Assembly (NCBI RefSeq): GCF_000153205.1
Contig: NZ_CH672427.1
Location: forward strand, 2,252,734-2,316,733
Source: Nitrococcus mobilis Nb-231
Lineage (GTDB): Bacteria; Pseudomonadota; Gammaproteobacteria; Nitrococcales; Nitrococcaceae
Direction of reading: 5' to 3'
DNA length: 64,000 nt
How positions within the stretch are numbered: the first letter of the stretch is position 1; each line of letters starts with the position of its first letter. Positions 1 through 12,212 of this stretch are shown here, piece by piece. Below the pieces are notes generated by a model. It worked only from the letters and a program-made list of their open reading frames with translations, made no database searches and was not told the origin of the DNA. A program made the translations under genes and the position numbers.

Positions 1-243
1 CCAAGCTCCGACCTGATGAAGGCGAAACGCTTCTCGAATCCGCCGTTTGATGCGGTTTCTGACCACTGCCAAAGGCGCCGTTTTCTTGGATACGGTAACA
101 CCGAGCCGAGCGCGGTCGTGGTCATTGCGAATCACCAAAACAGTGAAATAACAATCCGCCACCCGCCTGGCGCCGGCGAACACCCGCGCGTACTCGGCCG
201 GCCGCGTCAAGCGCACACTGCGCGGATAACCTTGCCGTTGCAC
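1..243 (-). CDS. rnpA: Ribonuclease P protein component, 3' end cut by window edge
   Basis: RnpA is the basic protein subunit that helps the RNase P RNA remove 5' leaders from pre-tRNAs. The minus-strand frame reads RSVRLTRPAEYARVF, then RLGVTVSKK and the family signature RNRIKRRIREAFR, and stays open to base 1, so the C-terminus lies outside the window. I chose the GTG at 243 because a GAAGG motif lies about 11 nt upstream and the length before the RL-RPAE block fits the family. A TTG at 261, overlapping the rpmH stop, is an alternative. It follows rpmH closely, the usual bacterial arrangement. Confidence 0.9.
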   Translation of the reverse strand, partial: MQRQGYPRSVRLTRPAEYARVFAGARRVADCYFTVLVIRNDHDRARLGVTVSKKTAPLAVVRNRIKRRIREAFRLHQVGAW

Positions 244-257
244 CCGTCGTTCAGCCT

Positions 258-392
258 TCAAGGTATCAAACGAGCTCGTCCCTTAGCGCGACGCCGCGCC
301 AGCACCTGCCGGCCAGCCTTGGTCGCCATGCGAGCCCGGAAACCGTGGGTGCGCTTGCGTCGTATCACACTCGGCTGAAACGTCCTCTTCAT
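258..392 (-). CDS. rpmH: 50S ribosomal protein L34
   Basis: A 44-residue, very basic protein of the large ribosomal subunit. It starts [20 protein letters not shown] and ends GRARLIP. The length and sequence match the L34 family along its whole length. It lies 15 bp upstream of rnpA on the minus strand and divergently from dnaA, the classic gammaproteobacterial origin-proximal order. A good sigma70 promoter lies about 70-95 bp upstream of the start. Confidence 0.97.
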   Translation of the reverse strand: MKRTFQPSVIRRKRTHGFRARMATKAGRQVLARRRAKGRARLIP

Positions 393-458
393 GGCGATAT
401 TTCGTCCTGCGGCGACCTATTAGGGATTAAAGCTCAGGCCAGTAAAATCGAGCCGGAA

Positions 459-487
459 ACTCTACTGTGCAATAGGATCACTGTCAA
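459..487 (-). promoter_or_regulatory. Sigma70-type promoter for rpmH-rnpA
   Basis: On the minus strand a perfect TTGACA (482-487) and a TAGAGT -10 element (459-464) are separated by exactly 17 bp. The predicted start near 452 gives a leader of about 60 nt before rpmH. The assignment is by consensus only. Confidence 0.6.
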
Positions 488-594
488 TTTAACGCCGTGG
501 ACAAGTGGCCGTGGATTACCACCGCGCGAGGGTATAGACTCCTCCGTCTAACAATCCCGTCAGCATCTCCATCGTTACCGAAGAGGTATCGTCC

Positions 595-1893
595 GTGGCC
601 AATTCGCTGTGGAAGGGATGTCTGCGCCGCCTGGAACGGGAGGTCCCGGACCAACAGCTCAATACCTGGATACGGCCGCTGCAAGCACAGGAGGATGGCA
701 AACTGCTGCGCCTGCTCGCCCCCAATCGCTTCGTGCTCGACTGGGTGCGCGATCATTTCGCTGACCGGATCCAGGAACTACTGGTTGGGCAATGCCCGGA
801 TTGCCCACCCAAGCTGAAGCTTGAGATCGGAACCAACCTGGCACCGACGCGCGCAACGACAGTCCATCCGTCTTCTAGCCTGCTCAACCCGAACTTCACC
901 TTCGATACCTTCGTCGAGGGAAAATCCAATCAACTGGCACGTGCAGCCAGCAGTCAGTTGGTTGAAAATCCAGGCGGGGCCTACAACCCGCTGTTCATCT
1001 ATGGGGGAGTTGGGCTCGGTAAGACCCACCTGATGCATGCCATCGGCAATGCCTTATTGCAGCGCTTACCGGATGCCGAGGTGCTCTATCTGCACTCCGA
1101 GCGGTTCGTCGGCGACATGGTCAAGGCACTGCAACATAATGCGATCAATGAATTCAAACGCTACTACCGCGGCGTCAACGCCCTGCTTATCGACGATATC
1201 CAGTTTTTTGCCGGCAAGGAGCGTTCTCAGGAAGAATTCTTCCATACGTTCAACGCATTGTTGGAAGGCCAGCAGCAGGTCGTTATGTCCTGTGACCGCT
1301 ACCCGAAGGAGGTGCAGGGGCTGGAGGAACGTTTGAAGTCACGCTTCGGTTGGGGTTTGACGGTCGCTATTGAACCCCCCGAGTTTGAAACGCGCGCTGC
1401 CATTCTAATGACCAAGGCCAATCTCGAAGGCATCGAGTTGCCTCACGAGGTAGCTTTTTTTATCGCCAAGCGCATCCGTTCGAACGTTCGCGAGCTTGAA
1501 GGGGCCTTACGTAGAGTCATCGCGAACTCTTATTTCACGGGCGAACGGATTACGGTCGAGTTCACCAAAGGGGCGCTACGCGACCTCCTTGCCCTTCACG
1601 ATAAACTTGTAACCATAGAAAACATTCAGCGAACTGTTGCCGAGTATTACAAAATTCGGTTGACGGATTTGCTATCCAAACGGCGCAGCCGCTCCATTAC
1701 ACGTCCGCGGCAAATCGCGATGGCGCTTGCCAAAAGCTTGACAAGTCACAGCCTACCCGAGATCGGCAATGCCTTTGGCGGACGTGACCACACCACCGTG
1801 CTGCACGCCTGTCGCAAGGTTGCGGAGCTTATGAAGGCGGATACGCGGTTGGCCGAGGACTATAACAACCTGTTGAGAACACTCTCAACATGA
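595..1893 (+). CDS. dnaA: Chromosomal replication initiator DnaA
   Basis: DnaA is the AAA+ ATPase that binds DnaA boxes and melts oriC. At 432 residues it is shorter than the enteric protein, mainly because the linker after the N-terminal domain is short. Domain I (about 1-85) is followed by the Walker A motif GGVGLGKTH (137-145), Walker B LLIDDIQ (197-203), and the C-terminal box-binding helix-turn-helix with [15 protein letters not shown]. Translation starts at a GTG preceded by GAAGAGG with 8-nt spacing. The stop is followed directly by a DnaA box, so autoregulation is plausible. Confidence 0.98.
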   Translation: MANSLWKGCLRRLEREVPDQQLNTWIRPLQAQEDGKLLRLLAPNRFVLDWVRDHFADRIQELLVGQCPDCPPKLKLEIGTNLAPTRATTVHPSSSLLNPNFTFDTFVEGKSNQLARAASSQLVENPGGAYNPLFIYGGVGLGKTHLMHAIGNALLQRLPDAEVLYLHSERFVGDMVKALQHNAINEFKRYYRGVNALLIDDIQFFAGKERSQEEFFHTFNALLEGQQQVVMSCDRYPKEVQGLEERLKSRFGWGLTVAIEPPEFETRAAILMTKANLEGIELPHEVAFFIAKRIRSNVRELEGALRRVIANSYFTGERITVEFTKGALRDLLALHDKLVTIENIQRTVAEYYKIRLTDLLSKRRSRSITRPRQIAMALAKSLTSHSLPEIGNAFGGRDHTTVLHACRKVAELMKADTRLAEDYNNLLRTLST

Positions 1894-2105
1894 TGTGGAT
1901 AACCTGTGCATTACTAAGGAGGTCTCGGAGAATCAAAAGTTATCCACAGGTTATCCGCTGCGAAAACACAGGAATCTAACGGCTTTTCCCGTCTTTTTTT
2001 TAAGCTAAGTCCCTGGAATAGGTATTAAAATCCGAGTTATCCAGACCGCGCATCGATGCCTTTAACTATAGAAAGAAAATATATTCATATTAATTAATGA
2101 TTAGT
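1894..2105 (+). other. Probable replication origin (oriC) between dnaA and dnaN
   Basis: The spacer holds two perfect DnaA boxes in opposite orientation: TGTGGATAA at 1894-1902 and TTATCCACA at 1940-1948. Weaker boxes are TTATCCGCT (1951-1959) and TTATCCAGA (2037-2045). The right half (about 1985-2105) is strikingly AT-rich, with a run of eight Ts and ATATTCATATTAATTAATGA, a likely DNA-unwinding element. It contains no gene. The dnaN promoter must also lie here. Confidence 0.75.
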
Positions 2106-2116
2106 TGGATACCGCC

Positions 2117-3217
2117 ATGGAGTTCGACGTCGAGAGAACCGCCTTGCTCAAAGCACTACAGTCTATTATCGGAGTTGTAGAACGGCGCCAAACCCTACCG
2201 ATACTGGCCAACATCCTGCTCGATGCACGAGAGCAGAGGCTTGCGATTACCGCGACGGACCTAGAGGTCGAGATTCAAGCCCACGCACAAGCTGAGCTCT
2301 CGCAAGCGGGAGAAACAACGCTGCCGGCACGAAAGCTCATGGATATTGTCCGCAACCTACCGGAGCATGCCGACATCCACGTCAGCACGAGCCACGACCG
2401 CATCGCATTGCAGCTCCCACACAGCCGGTTTACGCTTGCGACGCTTCCGACCAAAGACTTCCCTACGGTTGAGGAAATCGGTCAAACACAAGATCTAGAG
2501 TTAACGCAATCGCATCTGCGCTGGCTCATCGATCGCACCGGTTTTGCTATGGCATTACAGGATGTTCGCTATTATCTCAACGGACTTTTGTTAGAGCTCG
2601 AACCGTACTGTTTGCGTGCCGTTGCTACTGATGGGCATCGACTGGCACTCGCCGAGGTGGTAACCGAGCTTCCACTGACCGAAACGAAACAAGTCATTGT
2701 GCCGCGCAAAGGCATACAAGAGTTGTTACGGCTTTTGACTGACAGTGATGAGCCGCTGCGACTCGAACTCGGTGACAATCATATTCGTGTCACCTGGCCG
2801 GAAGTTCGCTTTACCACAAAGCTGCTTGACGGGCAGTTTCCAAGTTATCAGCGGGTAATCCCTAAGCAAAACGGTGGGTGCTTGCAAGTCGAGCGCCACA
2901 CTCTGCGACAAGCCCTGATCCGAGCCGCCATTCTCTCCAATGAGCATTTGCACGGCGTGCGTTTTATTCTGGGAGGCACATCCTTGCGCATTTGCTCCAA
3001 TAACCCGGCTCAAGAAGAAGCCGAAGAGGAACTCACCGCGGCTTACGACGGAGAAGCCTTTGAGATCGGTTTCAACGCAAGCTATCTACTGGATGCACTG
3101 GCCGCGATCGAGGAATCGACGGTAGAGATCTTCTTAACCAACGCCAATAGCAGCGCCTTACTGCGCGGGGCTGGCAATGAACGTTGCCGATATGTAGTGA
3201 TGCCGTTACGTCTGTAA
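2117..3217 (+). CDS. dnaN: DNA polymerase III beta sliding clamp
   Basis: DnaN is the ring-shaped processivity clamp of the replicative polymerase. Its 366 residues match the family length. The N-terminus MEFDVERTALLKALQSIIGV and the C-terminal RYVVMPLRL are characteristic. I chose ATG 2117 over an in-frame TTG at 2105 because it aligns with the conserved MxFxVxR start. The gene sits between the origin region and recF. Confidence 0.97.
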   Translation: MEFDVERTALLKALQSIIGVVERRQTLPILANILLDAREQRLAITATDLEVEIQAHAQAELSQAGETTLPARKLMDIVRNLPEHADIHVSTSHDRIALQLPHSRFTLATLPTKDFPTVEEIGQTQDLELTQSHLRWLIDRTGFAMALQDVRYYLNGLLLELEPYCLRAVATDGHRLALAEVVTELPLTETKQVIVPRKGIQELLRLLTDSDEPLRLELGDNHIRVTWPEVRFTTKLLDGQFPSYQRVIPKQNGGCLQVERHTLRQALIRAAILSNEHLHGVRFILGGTSLRICSNNPAQEEAEEELTAAYDGEAFEIGFNASYLLDALAAIEESTVEIFLTNANSSALLRGAGNERCRYVVMPLRL

Positions 3218-3307
3218 GATTGTGCGCGTGAGCGCCAATAATCCGCCCAGTGGGCAACCCGCCGGATCAGGACAATTGCAGCCGCCATTGGGATACGCCA
3301 AGTACCG

Positions 3308-6828
<3,521 letters not shown>

Positions 6829-6843
6829 CGTCTAATCGGTCGT

Positions 6844-6860
6844 TCGCCCTGGAAGGGCGA
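6844..6860 (+). terminator. Hairpin after gyrB, possible terminator
   Basis: TCGCCCT and AGGGCGA form a 7-bp stem with a GGA loop, 16 bp after the gyrB stop and before the convergent plsC. There is no T-run, so intrinsic termination is uncertain. Confidence 0.35.
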
Positions 6861-6896
6861 CGCGCACGGCGTGTGCCGATAGGCTAGCAAGTCGTT

Positions 6897-7649
6897 TCAG
6901 CGCGGGTTGCTGTGTTGTGATAGGGTTGGCATTTGCCCCTCGATCCATGTTTCGACCTGGGTGATTAATTGCTCCGGTCGCAGACCTTGGGTATCAATGG
7001 GTTGGCCGATGCGCACCCGGATACAACCCGCGCGTTTCCGCCAACCGTATTTGGGCCAGAATTCGCCAGCGTTGTGCGCAACGGGTACGACCTTGGCTCC
7101 GGTGGCACAGGCCAACACGGCACCGCCCACGCGATAACGGCCCTTATCGCCGGCGGCGATGCGTGTGCCTTCAGGGAAGACGACCACCCAGCTACCCGAG
7201 GCCAATCTAGCTCGGCCTTGTCTGATGACTTGCCGTATGGCCGAGCGACCGGCGCCCCGATTGATCGCAATGGGGCGAAGCAGGGTAAGCGACCAGCCGA
7301 AAACCGGTAGCCACATGAGCTCACGTTTGAGAACCCAGGTTTGGGGTTTGAACCAGCTTTGCAGGGCAAGCGTTTCCCAGGTCGATTGATGCTTGGACAT
7401 GACTATGCCGGCTTCGGCAGGAATGTTCTCTAGGCCCTCTACTTCCCAGCGAACCCCATTGGTGATCCGCAGCCACCAGATGGCCCATAGGCTCCAGCGG
7501 CTAATGATCCAGAAGCGGGTGCGGTAAGGAAGTGGGAAACTGAGCAGGCTGGGAATCCCCCAGAGACCCACTGACAATCCCAGGCCAATATGAAAGATAA
7601 TCCCACGGATCAAGCTGCCCTGCACAAAGCGCGTGTGTTGATCAGTCAT
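6897..7649 (-). CDS. plsC: 1-acyl-sn-glycerol-3-phosphate acyltransferase (PlsC family)
   Basis: Acylates lysophosphatidic acid to phosphatidic acid at the inner membrane, a step in phospholipid synthesis. The 250-residue protein has an N-terminal hydrophobic segment (about 10-50). It carries the acyltransferase motif HQSTWE (HX4E, a common variant of HX4D in this subgroup), then FPEGTR and VPVAHNAG. It starts 4 bp after gmhB, so the two are probably co-transcribed with the upstream glyQ-glyS genes. Several paralogues usually exist, so the symbol denotes the family. Confidence 0.85.
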   Translation of the reverse strand: MTDQHTRFVQGSLIRGIIFHIGLGLSVGLWGIPSLLSFPLPYRTRFWIISRWSLWAIWWLRITNGVRWEVEGLENIPAEAGIVMSKHQSTWETLALQSWFKPQTWVLKRELMWLPVFGWSLTLLRPIAINRGAGRSAIRQVIRQGRARLASGSWVVVFPEGTRIAAGDKGRYRVGGAVLACATGAKVVPVAHNAGEFWPKYGWRKRAGCIRVRIGQPIDTQGLRPEQLITQVETWIEGQMPTLSQHSNPR

Positions 7650-7653
7650 GGCC

Positions 7654-8199
7654 TTATAGGGTCTCCTTGAGCAGGCACTCGGCGAGCGCGGCGAGATTCG
7701 GGTAAACCTCGGATACCTTGACCATCTTGTTTGTCAACGTGCGCTCACCATTGCCGGTGCGCACCAACATGGCGCGCGCTCCGACCCGATAGGCCGCTTC
7801 GAGGTCGCGGGCACTGTCTCCCACGACCGGTTGGTCGCGAAGCGATATTCCGAAGTATCGCTCGATACTCCGCAATAGCCCGTCGAGCGGCTTGCGACAG
7901 AGGCATCCATCCGCTGGGCCGTGCGGGCAAATAAAAATGGCGGCAAGTCGACCACCGGCCGCGCGAACGGCGCAATCCATGCGTGAGTGGATTGCGCTTA
8001 GGTCATGCAACGACAGCAAACCGCGGGCGAGGCCGGATTGATTGGTGCAGATTACCACCTCAAAACCGGCCGCCGATAACTGGGCGATCGCGGTCAGGCT
8101 GCCAGGGAGGGGGCGCCATTCTGTAGGGCTTTTGATATAATTTTCTGAGTCCCAATTGATTACCCCATCCCGATCGAGGACGATCACTCGCCGCGCCAT
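7654..8199 (-). CDS. gmhB: D-glycero-beta-D-manno-heptose-1,7-bisphosphate 7-phosphatase
   Basis: GmhB removes the 7-phosphate in the ADP-heptose pathway for the lipopolysaccharide core. The 181-residue HAD-type phosphatase has the nucleophile motif VLDRDGVIN at the N-terminus, the TNQSG motif, a zinc-site segment CPHGPADGCLCRKP, and VGDSARDLEAA. I chose ATG 8199, just before VIVLDRDG, although the frame is open further upstream into glyS. The order glyQ-glyS-gmhB-plsC is common in gammaproteobacteria. Confidence 0.93.
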   Translation of the reverse strand: MARRVIVLDRDGVINWDSENYIKSPTEWRPLPGSLTAIAQLSAAGFEVVICTNQSGLARGLLSLHDLSAIHSRMDCAVRAAGGRLAAIFICPHGPADGCLCRKPLDGLLRSIERYFGISLRDQPVVGDSARDLEAAYRVGARAMLVRTGNGERTLTNKMVKVSEVYPNLAALAECLLKETL

Positions 8200-8203
8200 G
8201 GGT

Positions 8204-10312
8204 TCACTCTCCGGTGGGTAACCAACCCACATCCGCAACGCTGAGGAAGAGTTGTGAGACGCAGGCGAGCAAGGCAAGCCGATTGATTCGTACGCTCGGC
8301 TCATCGGCCATGACCAAAACCGTATCGAAGAAACGGTCGATCGGCTCGCGTAGTATGGCGAGGTGCCGAAGCGCCGCGGTGTACTCTCCGGCGTTTACCT
8401 GGCTCTCGATTTCGCCAGCGAGCGCATTGACAGCCTCATAGAGCCGTCGTTCCTCCGGGTGCTCGAGGTGCTCCGGGTCCACCGGCGAGAACGGCTGGTC
8501 ATCAGCACCAGCATGGCGCAGAATATTATGGATGCGCTTGTTCGACGCCGCCAGGCTGGTGGCTTCCGGCAATTGTATGAATTCGGCACAGGCCATGACG
8601 CGGCGGTGGAAATCCCACGGATCGACAATCAGGTGCTTCTGTTGAGTTAGAGTGCGTACCGCCTCGAACAACTCTCCCGGGTAGTTGCGCTCAAGGTAGA
8701 GGCCGCGCAGGCGATCCAGGCAAAACTGCAGCACGGGCTGTATTTGTCGCGCCGCATCAACCTCGGCGGGCATCAGCTCGGCAGCCAAGCGAAAGAGCGC
8801 CTCGAGGTCGATCGAGCGTTGCCCTTCGATGCAGGTTCGTAACAGGCCGAGTGCTGCACGACGCAGCGCAAACGGGTCTTTTGCCCCAGTGGGCGTCTTG
8901 CCCAGTGCGAATATGCCGATCAGTGTGTCCGCGCGTTCTGCTACCGCCAGCAATTGCCCCAGTGGGCTTGCGGCGATGGGATCCCCTGCGAATCGCGGCC
9001 GGTAGCCCTCGTCAAGGGCGAGCGCGATCGCCTCCTCCTCGCCATCGTGCGCGGCGTAATAGCGACCCATGACGCCTTGTAGCTCCGGGAACTCACCGAC
9101 CATCTCGGTGAGCAAGTCGGTTTTGGAAAGCCACGCCACCCGCTCGATTTGGTCACCCGTGACGCCGAAATCGGCGGCAAAATGCCGCCCAAGTGCGCCG
9201 ATGCGGGCCGACTTGTCATATAAAGAGCCCAGTTGCTTTTGAAACAAAACATGTTTGAGTTGTGGGATGCGCTCAGCCAGCGGGCGCCGGCGATCTTGGT
9301 CCCAGAAAAAAGCCGCATCGGCCAACCGCGGCCGAATAACTCGCTCATTGCCGGCAATGACTTGTGCCGGATCCTGGCTTTTTAGGTTGGCTACTGTAAT
9401 GAAGCGTGCCAACAACCCTGTGTCGGCCTTGCTCCGCAAGGGGAAGTATTTCTGGTGGCCTTGCATGCTGGAGATGAGCGCTTCTGGGGGCACTCTGAGA
9501 AAAGTCTCGTCGAAGGTGCCAGCCAATGCGACCGGCCACTCCACCAAAGCCGTAACTTCATCGAGCAGGGCATCGTCCCATAGCGCTTGTGCGCCGAGCG
9601 CCTCGGCGCAGTGCGTGACCTGGGCCAGGATTCGCTCGCGCCGCGCCTCGAAATCGGCGATGACGCAGCCTTCCTCGTGTAACCGATCGCTGTATTCGAG
9701 CGGTTCCCGTAGCGCGATCGGCTGTGGGTGGTGGATGCGATGGCCACGGCTGAAATTGCCGCTGACTGTGTCCAAGAGCGTGGCCGGGATGACCTCCTCA
9801 CCGAGCATCAATATCAGCCAGTGTACAGGTCGAACGAACTCGGCCGGGCTATCACCCCAGCGCATGCGCTTTGCTATGGGTAAACGCGCGAGTGCTTGGA
9901 CGATTATCTCCGGAAGGAGTTCGGCCGCCGTGCGGCCGGGTTCGGTGCCGCGATAGCCGAGCCATACGCCTTTTGTGGTCTCTAACCGGCAGAGCTGCTC
10001 GATTTCGACGCCGCAGGAACGGGCGAAGCCGAGCGCGGCCTGGGTCGGTTGACCGGCCGCATCGTAGGCTACCGACCAAGCCGGGCCTTTACGTTCGATT
10101 TGGCGGGTCGGTTGCTGCAGTGCGACGCCGCGCACCAGCACCGCCAAGCGGCGTGGGGTCGCGAAGCAGCGATGATCGGCGTGGGACAGTTCCGCCTGAT
10201 CCAGTCCGGCGATGACTTGGCTTGCGAATGACTCCATCAGACGGCGCAACCCCTTCGGCGGTAACTCCTCAGTACCCAGTTCCACCAGCAAATCACGATG
10301 CGCTTGGTTCAT
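8204..10312 (-). CDS. glyS: Glycine--tRNA ligase beta subunit
   Basis: The large subunit of the alpha2beta2 bacterial glycyl-tRNA synthetase, which recognises tRNA-Gly and contributes to aminoacylation. Its 702 residues are close to the family norm. The start LLVELGTEELPP and the segments WGDSPAEFVRPVHWL and SSMQGHQKYFPL are diagnostic. The C-terminal anticodon-binding part ends in PSVRINRLALLACVSQLF. It follows glyQ by 4 bp, which fits co-translation of equimolar subunits. Confidence 0.97.
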   Translation of the reverse strand: MNQAHRDLLVELGTEELPPKGLRRLMESFASQVIAGLDQAELSHADHRCFATPRRLAVLVRGVALQQPTRQIERKGPAWSVAYDAAGQPTQAALGFARSCGVEIEQLCRLETTKGVWLGYRGTEPGRTAAELLPEIIVQALARLPIAKRMRWGDSPAEFVRPVHWLILMLGEEVIPATLLDTVSGNFSRGHRIHHPQPIALREPLEYSDRLHEEGCVIADFEARRERILAQVTHCAEALGAQALWDDALLDEVTALVEWPVALAGTFDETFLRVPPEALISSMQGHQKYFPLRSKADTGLLARFITVANLKSQDPAQVIAGNERVIRPRLADAAFFWDQDRRRPLAERIPQLKHVLFQKQLGSLYDKSARIGALGRHFAADFGVTGDQIERVAWLSKTDLLTEMVGEFPELQGVMGRYYAAHDGEEEAIALALDEGYRPRFAGDPIAASPLGQLLAVAERADTLIGIFALGKTPTGAKDPFALRRAALGLLRTCIEGQRSIDLEALFRLAAELMPAEVDAARQIQPVLQFCLDRLRGLYLERNYPGELFEAVRTLTQQKHLIVDPWDFHRRVMACAEFIQLPEATSLAASNKRIHNILRHAGADDQPFSPVDPEHLEHPEERRLYEAVNALAGEIESQVNAGEYTAALRHLAILREPIDRFFDTVLVMADEPSVRINRLALLACVSQLFLSVADVGWLPTGE

Positions 10313-10316
10313 GCTT

Positions 10317-11213
10317 TTAGCCTTCCTTGGTTACCTCGAGCAGGGGGAAGCCCAGTGCCTCGCGGGATGCGAAGTAGGCTTCGGCCACGGCGCGTGCACG
10401 GGCCCGCAGGCGCAGGATGTAGTCCTGGCGCTCGGTTACGGAGACCGCGTGGCGCGCTTCCAGCAAATTGAAAGTGTGTGAGGCTTTCAGCGCCATTTCG
10501 TAGGCCGGCAGCGGCAGCCCGAGCCCCACTAGCCGCTTGCTCTCGTGCTCGCAGACATCGAACCAGCTGAACAGGGCATCGACGCCAGCCTGCTCGAAAT
10601 TGTATTGCGACATTTCCCGTTCGTTTTGCAGGAATACGTCGCCGTATGACACCGAGCCTGTGGGACCTTCGGTCCAGATCAGATCGAATACGCTCTCCTT
10701 GTCCTGCAGATACATGGCTATGCGCTCGAGCCCATAGGTGATCTCTCCGGTCACCGGTCGGCAGTCCAGGCTGCCGACCTGCTGGAAATAGGTGAACTGA
10801 GTGATTTCCATGCCATTGAGCCAGACTTCCCAGCCCAGCCCCCAGGCGCCGAGCGTGGGCGATTCCCAGTCATCCTCGACAAAACGAATATCGTGGACGG
10901 TGAGGTCAACGCCGAGCGCCTCAAGCGATCCGAGGTACTGCTCTTGGATGTCTGCGGGAGAAGGTTTGAGTATGACCTGAAACTGATAGTAGTGTTGCAG
11001 TCGGTTAGGGTTGTCGCCGTAGCGGCCGTCTTGTGGCCGGCGAGAGGGTTGGACATAGGCGGCGTACCAGGGCTCGGGGCCGAGTGCGCGCAGAAAAGTC
11101 GCCGGATGAAACGTGCCCGCACCCACCTCCATGTCAAGCGGCTGCAATATTACACACCCGCGTTGTGCCCAATAGCGCTGTAGCGCGAAGATCAGTTCTT
11201 GAAAGGTTATCAT
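10317..11213 (-). CDS. glyQ: Glycine--tRNA ligase alpha subunit
   Basis: The catalytic class II subunit that activates glycine. The 298-residue protein begins [20 protein letters not shown] and contains [20 protein letters not shown] and [20 protein letters not shown], hallmarks of the family. It is the first gene of a minus-strand run glyQ-glyS-gmhB-plsC. The promoter should lie in the 182-bp spacer shared with the divergent gene at 11396. Confidence 0.98.
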   Translation of the reverse strand: MITFQELIFALQRYWAQRGCVILQPLDMEVGAGTFHPATFLRALGPEPWYAAYVQPSRRPQDGRYGDNPNRLQHYYQFQVILKPSPADIQEQYLGSLEALGVDLTVHDIRFVEDDWESPTLGAWGLGWEVWLNGMEITQFTYFQQVGSLDCRPVTGEITYGLERIAMYLQDKESVFDLIWTEGPTGSVSYGDVFLQNEREMSQYNFEQAGVDALFSWFDVCEHESKRLVGLGLPLPAYEMALKASHTFNLLEARHAVSVTERQDYILRLRARARAVAEAYFASREALGFPLLEVTKEG

Positions 11214-11395
11214 AATCGGCTCGTTGTCTCAGTCCCTGGATTAGGTGCAGCACAATATTCCTGACGGCTGCACTAAGTACCGGATTATAGTGGGTCGAGT
11301 TCACACGATGTAAGCGCATAAATCCGCCAACATTCCGCCGCGCATGCCGATACCCTATATAGGTATGAGAGGTCGGTAAAATCGGGAGGTGGGTT

Positions 11396-11965
11396 ATGAG
11401 CCGATTGATCCTCGAGCCGAGTGCCACTGCGGTATGGCATCGTGTGGTGACCGAGGCCGCTTGCCGTGCCGAATGCGCGCTTGATGAGCAGCGTGAGAGC
11501 TATCTCGTGTTTTTGCTCATGCGCTATTTGCGGCGTCCGGAACTGATGCGGTCGGTTCTGGCTCTGAAGTTTCTGCAGGGCCTATTGAGTCGGGGGCAGG
11601 TGCGCCGCGACAGTCTGCAGGAGGTCGGCGATCAGTGCCTCATCTTCGCCGGGTTGTTTCCAGAGCAGGCGGAGCGCCGCCGGGTACGGGTGAGCTATTT
11701 CGTCGATCTCGGGCGTTCAGCCTACGATAATCTGGCCGGTGTACCGCACGCTGATAGTGCGGAACTCTTCCATGCTTTGGCGCATACCTTCGTCGTACTG
11801 ATGGATGTGTTGCGCGCCGTTCGTCAGCATAATGACACTCCTGCTATGACGGCTCTGCAGGCGGCTGAGCTTTCGCTCGAGACGGACAGTGCGTTTGCCC
11901 GGCGTGTGTTGCGCCACTACACCGATGCCACACTCGTCGCGCCCAGCGGGCGTCGCCGGCATTGA
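11396..11965 (+). CDS. Hypothetical protein, 189 aa
   Basis: I do not recognise this protein. It is soluble, rich in Arg, Ala and Leu, predicted mostly helical (repeated LxxLL-like stretches), with no signal peptide, membrane segment or known catalytic motif. It is probably a real gene: a strong GGGAGG ribosome binding site lies 5-6 nt before the ATG, and codon use matches the neighbours. It diverges from glyQ. About 30 bp upstream of the start is the near-palindrome ATACCCTATATAGGTAT (11350-11366), which may be a promoter or operator. No function is proposed. Confidence 0.7.
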   Translation: MSRLILEPSATAVWHRVVTEAACRAECALDEQRESYLVFLLMRYLRRPELMRSVLALKFLQGLLSRGQVRRDSLQEVGDQCLIFAGLFPEQAERRRVRVSYFVDLGRSAYDNLAGVPHADSAELFHALAHTFVVLMDVLRAVRQHNDTPAMTALQAAELSLETDSAFARRVLRHYTDATLVAPSGRRRH

Positions 11966-12006
11966 TGAGCGGGAGTAAGCTTGTACTCAGACGAGGCGGG
12001 AGCATG

Positions 12007-12023
12007 AGCACAGCAATAGTGCA
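12007..12023 (+). promoter_or_regulatory. NtrC enhancer site 1 of glnA
   Basis: AGCACAGCAATAGTGCA has the GCAC-N7-GTGC dyad of NtrC-binding sites. Its centre (12015) lies about 142 bp before the start predicted from the sigma54 promoter, matching the enteric glnA distal enhancer. Confidence 0.65.
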
Positions 12024-12038
12024 GGAATGGCTCTTTTT

Positions 12039-12055
12039 TGCACTAACTTGGTGCA
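12039..12055 (+). promoter_or_regulatory. NtrC enhancer site 2 of glnA
   Basis: TGCACTAACTTGGTGCA is almost identical to the known high-affinity NtrC consensus. Its centre (12047) is 32 bp, about three helical turns, from site 1 and about 110 bp before the predicted start. Confidence 0.85.
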
Positions 12056-12130
12056 ATTGTGGGCGGTGATGCCCCGCCATGACCTTGCGGCTGCTGTCTT
12101 GGGTACAGGGACAGCGAATATTAAGGCGTG

Positions 12131-12146
12131 TGGCATGATTAATGCA
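12131..12146 (+). promoter_or_regulatory. Sigma54 (-24/-12) promoter of glnA
   Basis: TGGCATGATTAATGCA has the invariant GG (12132-12133) and GC (12144-12145) with the required 10-bp gap. With two upstream NtrC sites and glnA 67 bp downstream, this is the expected nitrogen-regulated promoter. Confidence 0.8.
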
Positions 12147-12212
12147 CTGTTTTGGAGCGAATTCTTTAAATGATCCGTAAGTCTATGCAGCATTCACCGT
12201 GGAGGTCGATCA

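Noticed and set aside
481-594. DnaA-box-like GTGGACAAG and GTGGATTAC upstream of dnaA
   Set aside because: Each differs from TGTGGATAA at several positions; the perfect boxes are all in the dnaA-dnaN spacer.
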